Shown here piece by piece: positions 9,292-22,622 of a stretch of 64,000 nt of DNA (the first letter of the stretch is position 1; every line of letters starts with the position of its first letter). Both the position numbers and the translations under genes were made by a program. This DNA comes from Limanda limanda (Eukaryota; Chordata; Actinopteri; Pleuronectiformes; Pleuronectidae). The DNA is taken from the NCBI RefSeq assembly GCF_963576545.1, contig NW_026870483.1, positions 124,001 to 188,000 on the forward strand, written 5' to 3'. Below the pieces are notes generated by a model. It saw only the letters and a program-made list of their open reading frames with translations. It searched no databases and was not told the origin of the DNA.

Positions 9292-12200
9292 GAGATATTC
9301 TTGAATAACTTTTTTTGTGAAGGTCGGAGAGACTTGCAAGTAGGCTCTACCCCCACTAAATGGGGTTGCGCGCATCGATCGGTACCATCCTTGAGCTTCT
9401 CCGACTTTCGGAAGGGTTAGGGTTAGGGATAAAAGCACATAGGAGAAAGAGATATTCTTGAATAACTTTTTTTGTGAAGGTCGGAGAGACTTGCAAGTAG
9501 GCTCTACCCCCACTAAATGGGGTAGCGCGCATCGATCGGTACCATCCTTGAGCTTCTCCGACTTTCGGAAGGGTTAGGGTTAGGGATGAAAGCACATAGG
9601 AGAAAGAGATATTCTTGAATAACTTTTTTTGTGAAGGTCGGAGAGACTTGGAAAGTGGTTGCATCTGGACTAATTTGGGTCCTGCAGATCGATTGGTACC
9701 ATCCCCGAGCTTGTACGACCTTCGGAAGAGGTCGACCGACGAAATTCCCCCAAATCTGAGGAGATATTCTTGAATAACTTTTTTTGTGAAGGTCGGAGAG
9801 ACTTGCAAGTAGGCTCTACCCCCACTAAATGGGGTAGCGCGCATCGATCGGTACCATCCTTGAGCTTCTCCGACTTTCGGAAGGGTTAGGGTTAGGGTTA
9901 GGGATGAAAGCACATAGGAGAAAGAGATATTCTTGAATAACTTTTTTTGTGAAGGTCGGAGAGACTTGGAAAGTGGTTGCATCTGGACTAATTTGGGTCC
10001 TGCGGATCGATTGGTACCATCCCCGAGCTTGTACGACCTTCGGAAGAGGTCGACCGACGAAATTCCCCCAAATCTGAGGAGATATTCTTGAATAACTTTT
10101 TTTGTGAAGGTCGGAGAGACTTGCAAGTAGGCTCTACCCCCACTAAATGGGGTTGCGCGCATCGATCGGTACCATCCTTGAGCTTCTCCGACTTTCGGAA
10201 GGGTTAGGGTTAGGGTTAGGGATGAAAGCACATAGGAGAAAGAGATATTCTTGAATAACTTTTTTTGTGAAGGTCGGAGAGACTTGCAAGTAGACTCTAC
10301 CCCCACTAAATGGGGTAGCGCGCATCGATCGGTACCATCCTTGAGCTTTTCCGACTTTCGGAAGGGTTAGGGTTAGGGTTAGGGATGAAAGCACATAGGA
10401 GAAAGAGATATTCTTGAATAACTTTTTTTGTGAAGGTCGGAGAGACTTGGAAAGTGGTTGCATCTGGACTAATTTGGGTCCTGCGGATCGATTGGTACCA
10501 TCCCCGAGCTTGTACGACCTTCGAAAGAGGTCGACCGACGAAATTCCCCCAAATCTGAGGAGATATTCTTGAATAACTTTTTTTGTGAAGGTCGGAGAGA
10601 CTTGCAAGTAGGCTCTACCCCCACTAAATGGGGTTGCGCGCATCGATCGGTACCATCCTTGAGCTTCTCCGACTTTCGGAAGGGTTAGGGTTAGGGTTAG
10701 GGATGAAAGCACATAGGAGAAAGAGATATTCTTGAATAACTTTTTTTGTGAAGGTCGGAGAGACTTGAAAAGTGGTTGCATCTGGACTAATTTGGGTCCT
10801 GCGGATCGATTGGTACCATCCCCGAGCTTGTACGACCTTCGGAAGAGGTCGACCGACGAAATTCCCCCAAATCTGAGGAGATATTCTTGAATAACTTTTT
10901 TTGTGAAGGTCGGAGAGACTTGCAAGTAGGCTCTACCCCCACTAAATGGGGTAGCGCGCATCGATCGGTACCATCCTTGAGCTTCTCCGACTTTCGGAAG
11001 GGTTAGGGTTAGGGTTAGGGATGAAAGCACATAGGAGAAAGAGATATTCTTGAATAACTTTTTTTGTGAAGGTCGGAGAGACTTGCAAGTAGGCTCTACC
11101 CCCACTAAATGGGGTAGCGCGCATCGATCGGTACCATCCTTGAGCTTCTCCGACTTTCGGAAGGGTTAGGGTTAGGGTTAGGGATGAAAGCACATAGGAG
11201 AAAGAGATATTCTTGAATAACTTTTTTTGTGAAGGTCGGAGAGACTTGCAAGTAGGCTCTACCCCCACTAAATGGGGTAGCGCGCATCGATCGGTACCAT
11301 CTTTGAGCTTCTCCGACTTTCGGAAGGGTTAGGGTTAGGGTTAGGGATGAAAGCACATAGGAGAAAGAGATATTCTTGAATAACTTTTTTTGTGAAGGTC
11401 GGAGAGACTTGGAAAGTGGTTGCATCTGGACTAATTTGGGTCCTGCGGATCGATTGGTACCATCCCCGAGCTTGTACGACCTTCGGAAGAGGTCGACCGA
11501 CGAAATTCCCCCAAATCTGAGGAGATATTCTTGAATAGCTTTTTTTGTGAAGGTCGGAGAGACTTGCAAGTAGGCTCTACCCCCACTAAATGGGGTAGCG
11601 CGCATCGATCGGTACCATCCTTGAGCTTCTCCGACTTTCGGAAGGGTTAGGGTTAGGGTTAGGGATGAAAGCACATAGGAGAAAGAGATATTCTTGAATA
11701 ACTTTTTTTGTGAAGGTCGGAGAGACTTGCAAGTAGGCTCTACCCCCACTAAATGGGGTAGCGCGCATCGATCGGTACCATCCTTGAGCTTCTCCGACTT
11801 TTGGAAGGGTTAGGGTTAGGGTTAGGGATGAAAGTATATAGGAGAAAGAGATATTCTTGAATAACTTTTTTTGTGAAGGTCGGAGAGACTTGCAAGTAGG
11901 CTCTACCCCCACTAAATTGGGTAGCGCGCATCGATCGGTACCATCCTTGAGCTTCTCCGACTTTCGGAAGGGTTAGGGTTAGGGTTAGGGATGAAAGCAC
12001 ATAGGAGAAAGAGATATTCTTGAATAACTTTTTTTGTGAAGGTCGGAGAGACTTGCAAGTAGGCTCTACCCCCACTAAATGGGGTAGCGCGCATCGATCG
12101 GTACCATCCTTGAGCTTCTCCGACTTTCGGAAGGGTTAGGGTTAGGGTTAGGGATGAAAGCACATAGGAGAAAGAGATATTCTTGAATAACTTTTTTTGT

Positions 12201-12491
12201 GAAGGTCGGAGAGACTTGCAAGTAGGCTCTACCCCCACTAAATGGGGTAGCGCGCATCGATCGGTACCATCCTTGAGCTTCTCCGACTTTCGGAAGGGTT
12301 AGGGTTAGGGTTAGGGATGAAAGCACATAGGAGAAAGAGATATTCTTGAATAACTTTTTTTGTGAAGGTCGGAGAGACTTGGAAAGTGGTTGCATCTGGA
12401 CTAATTTGGGTCCTGCGGATCGATTGGTACCATCCCCGAGCTTGTACGACCTTCGGAAGAGGTCGACCGACGAAATTCCCCCAAATCTGAG
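9292..12491 (+). repeat. Array segment: A2 B A B A2 B A B A3 B A5 B
   Basis: Two short A at the start (tracts at 9,414 and 9,571). The A with TAGACTCTAC near 10,291 and GCTTTTCC near 10,347, the B with CTTCGAAAG, and the B with TTGAAAAGTGG near 10,766 form a marker set that recurs near 27.5, 30.4, 35.0, 53.7 and 56.8 kb. AATAGC near 11,538 and the pair TTTTGG / ATTGGGTAG near 11,800-11,916 also recur elsewhere. AAAGTATATAGG near 11,835 is private. Confidence 0.88.
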
Positions 12492-15045
12492 GAGATATTC
12501 TTGAATAACTTTTTTTGTGAAGGTCGGAGAGACTTGCAAGTAGGCTCTACCCCCACTAAATGGGGTAGCGCGCATCGATCGGTACCATCCTTGAGCTTCT
12601 CCGACTTTCGGAAGGGTTAGGGTTAGGGTTAGGGATGAAAGCACATAGGAGAAAGAGATATTCTTGAATAACTTTTTTTGTGAAGGTCGGAGAGACTTGC
12701 AAGTAGGCTTTACCCCCACTAAATGGGGTAGCGCGCATCGATCGGTACCATCCTTGAGCTTCTCCGACTTTCGGAAGGGTTAGGGTTAGGGTTAGGGATG
12801 AAAGCACATAGGAGAAAGAGATATTCTTGAATAACTTTTTTTGTGAAGGTCGGAGAGACTTGCAAGTAGGCTCTACCCCCACTAAATGGGGTAGCGCGCA
12901 TCGATCGGTACCATCCTTGAGCTTCTCCGACTTTCGGAAGGGTTAGGGTTAGGGTTAGGGATGAAAGCACATAGGAGAAAGAGATATTCTTGAATAACTT
13001 TTTTTGTGAAGGTCGGAGAGACTTGCAAGTAGGCACTACCCCCACTAAATGGGGTAGCGCGCATCGATCGGTACCATCCTTGAGCTTCTCCGACTTTCGG
13101 AAGGGTTAGGGTTAGGGTTAGGGATGAAAGCACATAGGAGAAAGAGATATTCTTGAATAACTTTTTTTGTGAAGGTCGGAGAGACTTGGAAAGTGGTTGC
13201 ATCTGGACTAATTTGGGTCCTGCGGATCGATTGGTACCATCCCCGAGCTTGTACGACCTTCGAAAGAGGTCGACCGACGATATTCCCCCAAATCTGAGGA
13301 GATATTCTTGAATAACTTTTTTTGTGAAGGTCGGAGAGACTTGCAAGTAGGCTCTACCCCCACTAAATGGGGTAGCGCGCATCGATCGGTACCATCCTTG
13401 AGCTTCTCCGACTTTCGGAAGGGTTAGGGTTAGGGTTAGGGATGAAAGCACATAGGAGAAAGAGATATTCTTGAATAACTTTTTTTGTGAAGGTCGGAGA
13501 GACTTGGAAAGTGGTTGCATCTGGACTAATTTGGGTCCTGCGGATCGATTAGTACCATCCCCGAGCTTGTACGACCTTCGGAAGAGGTCGACCGACGAAA
13601 TTCCCCCAAATCTGAGGAGATATTCTTGAATAACTTTTTTTGTGAAGGTCGGAGAGACTTGCAAGTAGGCTCTACCCCCACTAAATGGGGTAGCGCGCAT
13701 CGATCGGTACCATCCTTGAGCTTCTCCGACTTTCGGAAGGGTTAGGGTTAGGGTTAGGGATGAAAGCACATAGGAGAAAGAGATATTCTTGAATAACTTT
13801 TTTTGTGAAGGTTGGAGAGACTTGGAAAGTGGTTGCATCTGGACTAATTTGGGTCCTGCAGATCGATTGGTACCATCCCCGAGCTTGTACGACCTTCGGA
13901 AGAGGTCGACCGACGAAATTCCCCCAAATCTGAGGAGATATTCTTGAATAACTTTTTTTGTGAAGGTCGGAGAGACTTGCAAGTAGGCTCTACCCCCACT
14001 AAATGGGGTAGCGCGCATCGATCGGTACCATCTTTGAGCTTCTCCGACTTTCGGAAGGGTTAGGGTTAGGGTTAGGGATGAAAGCACATAGGAGAAAGAG
14101 ATATTCTTGAATAACTTTTTTTGTGAAGGTCGGAGAGACTTGCAAGTAGGCTCTACCCCCACTAAATGGGGTAGCGCGCATCGATCGGTACCATCTTTGA
14201 GCTTCTCCGACTTTCGGAAGGGTTAGGGTTAGGGTTAGGGATGAAAGCACATAGGAGAAAGAGATATTCTTGAATAACTTTTTTTGTGAAGGTCGGAGAG
14301 ACTTGGAAAGTGGTTGCATCTGGACTAATTTGGGTCCTGCGGATCGATTGGTACCATCCCCGAGCTTGTACGACCTTCGGAAGAGGTCGACCGACGAAAT
14401 TCCCCCAAATCTGAGGAGATATTCTTGAATAACTTTTTTTGTGAAGGTCGGAGAGACTTGCAAGTAGGCTCTACCCCCACTAAATGGGGTTGCGCGCATC
14501 GATCGGTACCATCCTTGAGCTTCTCCGACTTTCGGAAGGGTTAGGGTTAGGGATGAAAGCACATAGGAGAAAGAGATATTCTTGAATAACTTTTTTTGTG
14601 AAGGTCGGAGAGACTTGGAAAGTGGTTGCATCTGGACTAATTTGGGTCCTGCGGATCGATTGGTACCATCCCCGAGCTTGTACGACCTTCGGAAGAGGTC
14701 GACCGACGAAATTCCCCCAAATCTGAGGAGATATTCTTGAATAACTTTTTTTGTGAAGGTTGGAGAGACTTGCAAGTAGGCTCTACCCCCACTAAATGGG
14801 GTAGCGCGCATCGATCGGTACCATCCTTGAGCTTCTCCGACTTTCGGAAGGGTTAGGGTTAGGGTTAGGGATGAAAGCACATAGGAGAAAGAGATATTCT
14901 TGAATAACTTTTTTTGTGAAGGTCGGAGAGACTTGGAAAGTGGTTGCATCTGGACTAATTTGGGTCCTGCAGATCGATTGGTACCATCCCCGAGCTTGTA
15001 CGACCTTCGGAAGAGGTCGACCGACGAAATTCCCCCAAATCTGAG
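12492..15045 (+). repeat. Superblock A4 B A B A B A2 B A B A B, copy 1 (2,554 bp)
   Basis: Matches 22,623-25,176 unit for unit at an offset of 10,131 bp. Shared markers: GGCTTTACC then GGCACTACC in the A4 run, GATTAGTACC near 13,549, GGTTGGAG near 13,811 and 14,760, and a short A (tract at 14,538). The last 1,111 bp (13,935-15,045) form the subblock that is tandemly doubled in copy 3. This copy differs from copy 2 by CTTCGAAAG and CGATATTC near 13,260-13,283. Confidence 0.92.
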
Positions 15046-16971
15046 GAGATATTCTTGAATAACTTTTTTTGTGAAGGTCGGAGAGACTTGCAAGTAGGCT
15101 CTACCCCCACTAAATGGGGTAGCGCGCATCGATCGGTACCATCCTTGAGCTTCTCCGACTTTCGGAAGGGTTAGGGTTAGGGTTAGGGATGAAAGCACAT
15201 AGGAGAAAGAGATATTCTTGAATAACTTTTTTTGTGAAGGTCGGAGAGACTTGCAAGTAGGCTCTACCCCCACTAAATGGGGTAGCGCGCATCGATCGGT
15301 ACCATCCTTGAGCTTCTCCGACTTTCGGAAGGGTTAGGGTTAGGGTTAGGGATGAAAGCACATAGGAGAAAGAGATATTCTTGAATAACTTTTTTTGTGA
15401 AGGTCGGAGAGACTTGCAAGTAGGCTCTACCCCCACTAAATGGGGTAGCGCGCATCGATCGGTACCATCTTTGAGCTTCTCCGACTTTCGGAAGGGTTAG
15501 GGTTAGGGTTAGGGATGAAAGCACATAGGAGAAAGAGATATTCTTGAATAACTTTTTTTGTGAAGGTCGGAGAGACTTGGAAAGTGGTTGCATCTGGACT
15601 AATTTGGGTCCTGCGGATCGATTGGTACCATCCCCGAGCTTGTACGACCTTCGGAAGAGGTCGACCGACGAAATTCCCCCAAATCTGAGGAGATATTCTT
15701 GAATAGCTTTTTTTGTGAAGGTCGGAGAGACTTGCAAGTAGGCTCTACCCCCACTAAATGGGGTAGCGCGCATCGATCGGTACCATCCTTGAGCTTCTCC
15801 GACTTTCGGAAGGGTTAGGGTTAGGGATGAAAGCACATAGGAGAAAGAGATATTCTTGAATAACTTTTTTTGTGAAGGTCGGAGAGACTTGCAAGTAGGC
15901 TCTACCCCCACTAAATGGGGTAGCGCGCATCGATCGGTACCATCCTTGAGCTTCTCCGACTTTTGGAAGGGTTAGGGTTAGGGTTAGGGATGAAAGCACA
16001 TAGGAGAAAGAGATATTCTTGAATAACTTTTTTTGTGAAGGTCGGAGAGACTTGCAAGTAGGCTCTACCCCCACTAAATTGGGTAGCGCGCATCGATCGG
16101 TACCATCCTTGAGCTTCTCCGACTTTCGGAAGGGTAAGGGTTAGGGTTAGGGATGAAAGCACATAGGAGAAAGAGATATTCTTGAATAACTTTTTTTGTG
16201 AAGGTCGGAGAGACTTGGAAAGTGGTTGCATCTGGACTAATTTGGGTCCTGCAGATCGATTGGTACCATCCCCGAGCTTGTACGACCTTCGGAAGAGGTC
16301 GACCGACGAAATTCCCCCAAATCTGAGGAGATATTCTTGAATAACTTTTTTTGTGAAGGTCGGAGAGACTTGCAAGTAGGCTCTACCCCCACTAAATGGG
16401 GTAGCGCGCATCGATCGGTACCATCCTTGAGCTTCTCCGACTTTCGGAAGGGTTAGGGTTAGGGTTAGGGATGAAAGCACATAGGAGAAAGAGATATTCT
16501 TGAATAACTTTTTTTGTGAAGGTCGGAGAGACTTGCAAGTAGGCTCTACCCCCACTAAATGGGGTAGCGCGCATCGATCGGTACCATCCTTGAGCTTCTC
16601 CGACTTTCGGAAGGGTTAGGGTTAGGGTTAGGGATGAAAGCACATAGGAGAAAGAGATATTCTTGAATAACTTTTTTTGTGAAGGTCGGAGAGACTTGCA
16701 AGTAGGCTCTACCCCCACTAAATGGGGTAGCGCGCATCGATCGGTACCATCTTTGAGCTTCTCCGACTTTCGGAAGGGTTAGGGTTAGGGTTAGGGATGA
16801 AAGCACATAGGAGAAAGAGATATTCTTGAATAACTTTTTTTGTGAAGGTCGGAGAGACTTGGAAAGTGGTTGCATCTGGACTAATTTGGGTCCTGCGGAT
16901 CGATTGGTACCATCCCCGAGCTTGTACGACCTTCGGAAGAGGTCGACCGACGAAATTCCCCCAAATCTGAG
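15046..16971 (+). repeat. Array segment: A3 B A3 B A3 B
   Basis: The first A3 B continues the 10,131-bp correspondence with copy 2 of the superblock. A short A lies at 15,690-15,846. AATAGC near 15,707 and TTTTGG / ATTGGGTAG near 15,963-16,078 repeat the haplotype first seen at 11.5-11.9 kb. The first loop of the tract near 16,134 is TAA instead of TTA. Confidence 0.88.
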
Positions 16972-18098
16972 GAGATATTCTTGAATAGCTTTTTTTGTGA
17001 AGGTCGGAGAGACTTGCAAGTAGGCTCTACCCCCACTAAATGGGGTAGCGCGCATCGATCGGTACCATCCTTGAGCTTCTCCGACTTTCGGAAGGGTTAG
17101 GGTTAGGGTTAGGGATGAAAGCACATAGGAGAAAGAGATATTCTTGAATAACTTTTTTTGTGAAGGTCGGAGAGACTTGCAAGTAGGCTCTACCCCCACT
17201 AAATGGGGTAGCGCGCATCGATCGGTACCATCCTTGAGCTTCTCCGATTTTTGGAAGGGTTAGGGTTAGGGTTAGGGATGAAAGCACATAGGAGAAAGAG
17301 ATATTCTTGAATAACTTTTTTTGTGAAGGTCGGAGAGACTTGCAAGTAGGCTCTACCCCCACTAAATTGGGTAGCGCGCATCGATCGGTACCATCCTTGA
17401 GCTTCTCCGACTTTCGGAAGGGTTAGGGTTAGGGTTAGGGATGAAAGCACATAGGAGAAAGAGATATTCTTGAATAACTTTTTTTGTGAAGGTCGGAGGG
17501 ACTTGCAAGTAGGCTCTACCCCCACTAAATGGGGTAGCGCGCATCGATCGGTACCATCCTTGAGCTTCTCCGACTTTCGGAAGGGTTAGGGTTAGGGTTA
17601 GGGATGAAAGCACATAGGAGAAAGAGATATTCTTGAATAACTTTTTTAGTGAAGGTCGGAGAGACTTGCAAGTAGGCTCTACCCCCACTAAATGGGGTAG
17701 CGCGCATCGATCGGTACCATCCTTGAGCTTCTCCGACTTTCGGAAGGGTTAGGGTTAGGGTTAGGGATGAAAGCACATAGGAGAAAGAGATATTCTTGAA
17801 TAACTTTTTTTGTGAAGGTCGGAGAGACTTGGAAAGTGGTTGCATCTGGACTAATTTGGGTCCTGCGGATCGATTGGTACCATCCCCGAGCTTGTACGAC
17901 CTTCGGAAGAGGTCGACCGACGAAATTCCCCCAAATCTGAGGAGATATTCTTGAATAACTTTTTTTGTGAAGGTCGGAGAGACTTGCAAGTAGGCTCTAC
18001 CCCCACTAAATGGGGTAGCGCGCATCGATCGGTACCATCCTTGAGCTTCTCCGACTTTCGGAAGGGTTAGGGTTAGGGATGAAAGCACATAGGAGAAA
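16972..18098 (+). repeat. 1,127-bp block A5 B A(short)
   Basis: Markers CGATTTTTGG near 17,246, GGAGGGACTT near 17,497 and TTTAGTGAAG near 17,646 occur in this order, 1,127 bp apart from the same three near 18,374, 18,624 and 18,774. The block is therefore one copy of a tandem duplication. Its last A is short (tract at 18,064) and sits at the duplication joint. Confidence 0.88.
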
Positions 18099-20845
18099 GA
18101 GATATTCTTGAATAACTTTTTTTGTGAAGGTCGGAGAGACTTGCAAGTAGGCTTTACCCCCACTAAATGGGGTAGCGCGCATCGATCGGTACCATCCTTG
18201 AGCTTCTCCGACTTTCGGAAGGGTTAGGGTTAGGGTTAGGGATGAAAGCACATAGGAGAAAGAGATATTCTTGAATAACTTTTTTTGTGAAGGTCGGAGA
18301 GACTTGCAAGTAGGCTCTACCCCCACTAAATGGGGTAGCGCGCATCGATCGGTACCATCCTTGAGCTTCTCCGATTTTTGGAAGGGTTAGGGTTAGGGTT
18401 AGGGATGAAAGCACATAGGAGAAAGAGATATTCTTGAATAACTTTTTTTGTGAAGGTCGGAGAGACTTGCAAGTAGGCTCTACCCCCACTAAATTGGGTA
18501 GCGCGCATCGATCGGTACCATCCTTGAGCTTCTCCGACTTTCGGAAGGGTTAGGGTTAGGGTTAGGGATGAAAGCACATAGGAGAAAGAGATATTCTTGA
18601 ATAACTTTTTTTGTGAAGGTCGGAGGGACTTGCAAGTAGGCTCTACCCCCACTAAATGGGGTAGCGCGCATCGATCGGTACCATCCTTGAGCTTCTCCGA
18701 CTTTCGGAAGGGTTAGGGTTAGGGTTAGGGATGAAAGCACATAGGAGAAAGAGATATTCTTGAATAACTTTTTTAGTGAAGGTCGGAGAGACTTGCAAGT
18801 AGGCTCTACCCCCACTAAATGGGGTAGCGCGCATCGATCGGTACCATCCTTGAGCTTCTCCGACTTTCGGAAGGGTTAGGGTTAGGGTTAGGGATGAAAG
18901 CACATAGGAGAAAGAGATATTCTTGAATAACTTTTTTTGTGAAGGTCGGAGAGACTTGGAAAGTGGTTGCATCTGGACTAATTTGGGTCCTGCGGATCGA
19001 TTGGTACCATCCCCGAGCTTGTACGACCTTCGGAAGAGGTCGACCGACGAAATTCCCCCAAATCTGAGGAGATATTCTTGAATAACTTTTTTTGTGAAGG
19101 TCGGAGAGACTTGCAAGTAGGCTCTACCCCCACTAAATGGGGTAGCGCGCATCGATCGGTACCATCCTTGAGCTTCTCCGACTTTCGGAAGGGTTAGGGT
19201 TAGGGTTAGGGATGAAAGCACATAGGAGAAAGAGATATTCTTGAATAACTTTTTTTGTGAAGGTCGGAGAGACTTGCAAGTAGGCTTTACCCCCACTAAA
19301 TGGGGTAGCGCGCATCGATCGGTACCATCCTTGAGCTTCTCCGACTTTCGGAAGGGTTAGGGTTAGGGTTAGGGATGAAAGCACATAGGAGAAAGAGATA
19401 TTCTTGAATAACTTTTTTTGTGAAGGTCGGAGAGACTTGCAAGTAGGCTCTACCCCCACTAAATGGGGTAGCGCGCATCGATCGGTACCATCCTTGAGCT
19501 TCTCCGACTTTCGGAAGGGTTAGGGTTAGGGTTAGGGATGAAAGCACATAGGAGAAAGAGATATTCTTGAATAACTTTTTTTGTGAAGGTCGGAGAGACT
19601 TGCAAGTAGGCACTACCCCCACTAAATGGGGTAGCGCGCATCGATCGGTACCATCCTTGAGCTTCTCCGACTTTCGGAAGGGTTAGGGTTAGGGTTAGGG
19701 ATGAAAGCACATAGGAGAAAGAGATATTCTTGAATAACTTTTTTTGTGAAGGTCGGAGAGACTTGGAAAGTGGTTGCATCTGGACTAATTTGGGTCCTGC
19801 GGATCGATTGGTACCATCCCCGAGCTTGTACGACCTTCGGAAGAGGTCGACCGACGAAATTCCCCCAAATCTGAGGAGATATTCTTGAATAACTTTTTTT
19901 GTGAAGGTCGGAGAGACTTGCAAGTAGGCTCTACCCCCACTAAATGGGGTAGCGCGCATCGATCGGTACCATCCTTGAGCTTCTCCGACTTTCGGAAGGG
20001 TTAGGGTTAGGGTTAGGGATGAAAGCACATAGGAGAAAGAGATATTCTTGAATAACTTTTTTTGTGAAGGTCGGAGAGACTTGCAAGTAGGCTTTACCCC
20101 CACTAAATGGGGTAGCGCGCATCGATCGGTACCATCCTTGAGCTTCTCCGACTTTCGGAAGGGTTAGGGTTAGGGTTAGGGATGAAAGCACATAGGAGAA
20201 AGAGATATTCTTGAATAACTTTTTTTGTGAAGGTCGGAGAGACTTGCAAGTAGGCTCTACCCCCACTAAATGGGGTAGCGCGCATCGATCGGTACCATCC
20301 TTGAGCTTCTCCGACTTTCGGAAGGGTTAGGGTTAGGGTTAGGGATGAAAGCACATAGGAGAAAGAGATATTCTTGAATAACTTTTTTTGTGAAGGTCGG
20401 AGAGACTTGCAAGTAGGCTCTACCCCCACTAAATGGGGTAGCGCGCATCGATCGGTACCATCCTTGAGCTTCTCCGACTTTCGGAAGGGTTAGGGTTAGG
20501 GTTAGGGATGAAAGCACATAGGAGAAAGAGATATTCTTGAATAACTTTTTTTGTGAAGGTCGGAGAGACTTGCAAGTAGGCTCTACCCCCACTAAATGGG
20601 GTAGCGCGCATCGATCGGTACCATCTTTGAGCTTCTCCGACTTTCGGAAGGGTTAGGGTTAGGGTTAGGGATGAAAGCACATAGGAGAAAGAGATATTCT
20701 TGAATAACTTTTTTTGTGAAGGTCGGAGAGACTTGGAAAGTGGTTGCATCTGGACTAATTTGGGTCCTGCGGATCGATTGGTACCATCCCCGAGCTTGTA
20801 CGACCTTCGGAAGAGGTCGACCGACGAAATTCCCCCAAATCTGAG
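18099..20845 (+). repeat. 2,747-bp block A5 B A4 B A5 B, copy 1
   Basis: Begins with the same marked A units as 16,972 and 20,846. It contains 807-bp A4 B subunits with GGCTTTACC near 19,285 and 20,092 and GGCACTACC near 19,610. It is followed directly by a second copy at a 2,747-bp offset, which holds until about 23.0 kb. Confidence 0.88.
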
Positions 20846-22622
20846 GAGATATTCTTGAATAGCTTTTTTTGTGAAGGTCGGAGAGACTTGCAAGTAGGCT
20901 CTACCCCCACTAAATGGGGTAGCGCGCATCGATCGGTACCATCCTTGAGCTTCTCCGACTTTCGGAAGGGTTAGGGTTAGGGTTAGGGATGAAAGCACAT
21001 AGGAGAAAGAGATATTCTTGAATAACTTTTTTTGTGAAGGTCGGAGAGACTTGCAAGTAGGCTCTACCCCCACTAAATGGGGTAGCGCGCATCGATCGGT
21101 ACCATCCTTGAGCTTCTCCGATTTTTGGAAGGGTTAGGGTTAGGGTTAGGGATGAAAGCACATAGGAGAAAGAGATATTCTTGAATAACTTTTTTTGTGA
21201 AGGTCGGAGAGACTTGCAAGTAGGCTCTACCCCCACTAAATTGGGTAGCGCGCATCGATCGGTACCATCCTTGAGCTTCTCCGACTTTCGGAAGGGTTAG
21301 GGTTAGGGTTAGGGATGAAAGCACATAGGAGAAAGAGATATTCTTGAATAACTTTTTTTGTGAAGGTCGGAGGGACTTGCAAGTAGGCTCTACCCCCACT
21401 AAATGGGGTAGCGCGCATCGATCGGTACCATCCTTGAGCTTCTCCGACTTTCGGAAGGGTTAGGGTTAGGGTTAGGGATGAAAGCACATAGGAGAAAGAG
21501 ATATTCTTGAATAACTTTTTTAGTGAAGGTCGGAGAGACTTGCAAGTAGGCTCTACCCCCACTAAATGGGGTAGCGCGCATCGATCGGTACCATCCTTGA
21601 GCTTCTCCGACTTTCGGAAGGGTTAGGGTTAGGGTTAGGGATGAAAGCACATAGGAGAAAGAGATATTCTTGAATAACGTTTTTTGTGAAGGTCGGAGAG
21701 ACTTGGAAAGTGGTTGCATCTGGACTAATTTGGGTCCTGCGGATCGATTGGTACCATCCCCGAGCTTGTACGACCTTCGGAAGAGGTCGACCGACGAAAT
21801 TCCCCCAAATCTGAGGAGATATTCTTGAATAACTTTTTTTGTGAAGGTCGGAGAGACTTGCAAGTAGGCTCTACCCCCACTAAATGGGGTAGCGCGCATC
21901 GATCGGTACCATCCTTGAGCTTCTCCGACTTTCGGAAGGGTTAGGGTTAGGGTTAGGGATGAAAGCACATAGGAGAAAGAGATATTCTTGAATAACTTTT
22001 TTTGTGAAGGTCGGAGAGACTTGCAAGTAGGCTTTACCCCCACTAAATGGGGTAGCGCGCATCGATCGGTACCATCCTTGAGCTTCTCCGACTTTCGGAA
22101 GGGTTAGGGTTAGGGTTAGGGATGAAAGCACATAGGAGAAAGAGATATTCTTGAATAACTTTTTTTGTGAAGGTCGGAGAGACTTGCAAGTAGGCTCTAC
22201 CCCCACTAAATGGGGTAGCGCGCATCGATCGGTACCATCCTTGAGCTTCTCCGACTTTCGGAAGGGTTAGGGTTAGGGTTAGGGATGAAAGCACATAGGA
22301 GAAAGAGATATTCTTGAATAACTTTTTTTGTGAAGGTCGGAGAGACTTGCAAGTAGGCACTACCCCCACTAAATGGGGTAGCGCGCATCGATCGGTACCA
22401 TCCTTGAGCTTCTCCGACTTTCGGAAGGGTTAGGGTTAGGGTTAGGGATGAAAGCACATAGGAGAAAGAGATATTCTTGAATAACTTTTTTTGTGAAGGT
22501 CGGAGAGACTTGGAAAGTGGTTGCATCTGGACTAATTTGGGTCCTGCGGATCGATTGGTACCATCCCCGAGCTTGTACGACCTTCGGAAGAGGTCGACCG
22601 ACGAAATTCCCCCAAATCTGAG
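20846..22622 (+). repeat. 2,747-bp block, copy 2 (left part): A5 B A4 B
   Basis: Same CGATTTTTGG, GGAGGGACTT and TTTAGTG markers (near 21,120, 21,371 and 21,521) as the blocks at 16,972 and 18,099. AACGTTTTTTG near 21,679 is private to this copy. Its A4 B unit is followed at 22,623 by another A4 B with the same GGCTTTACC and GGCACTACC markers, an 807-bp tandem pair that joins this block to superblock copy 2. Confidence 0.87.
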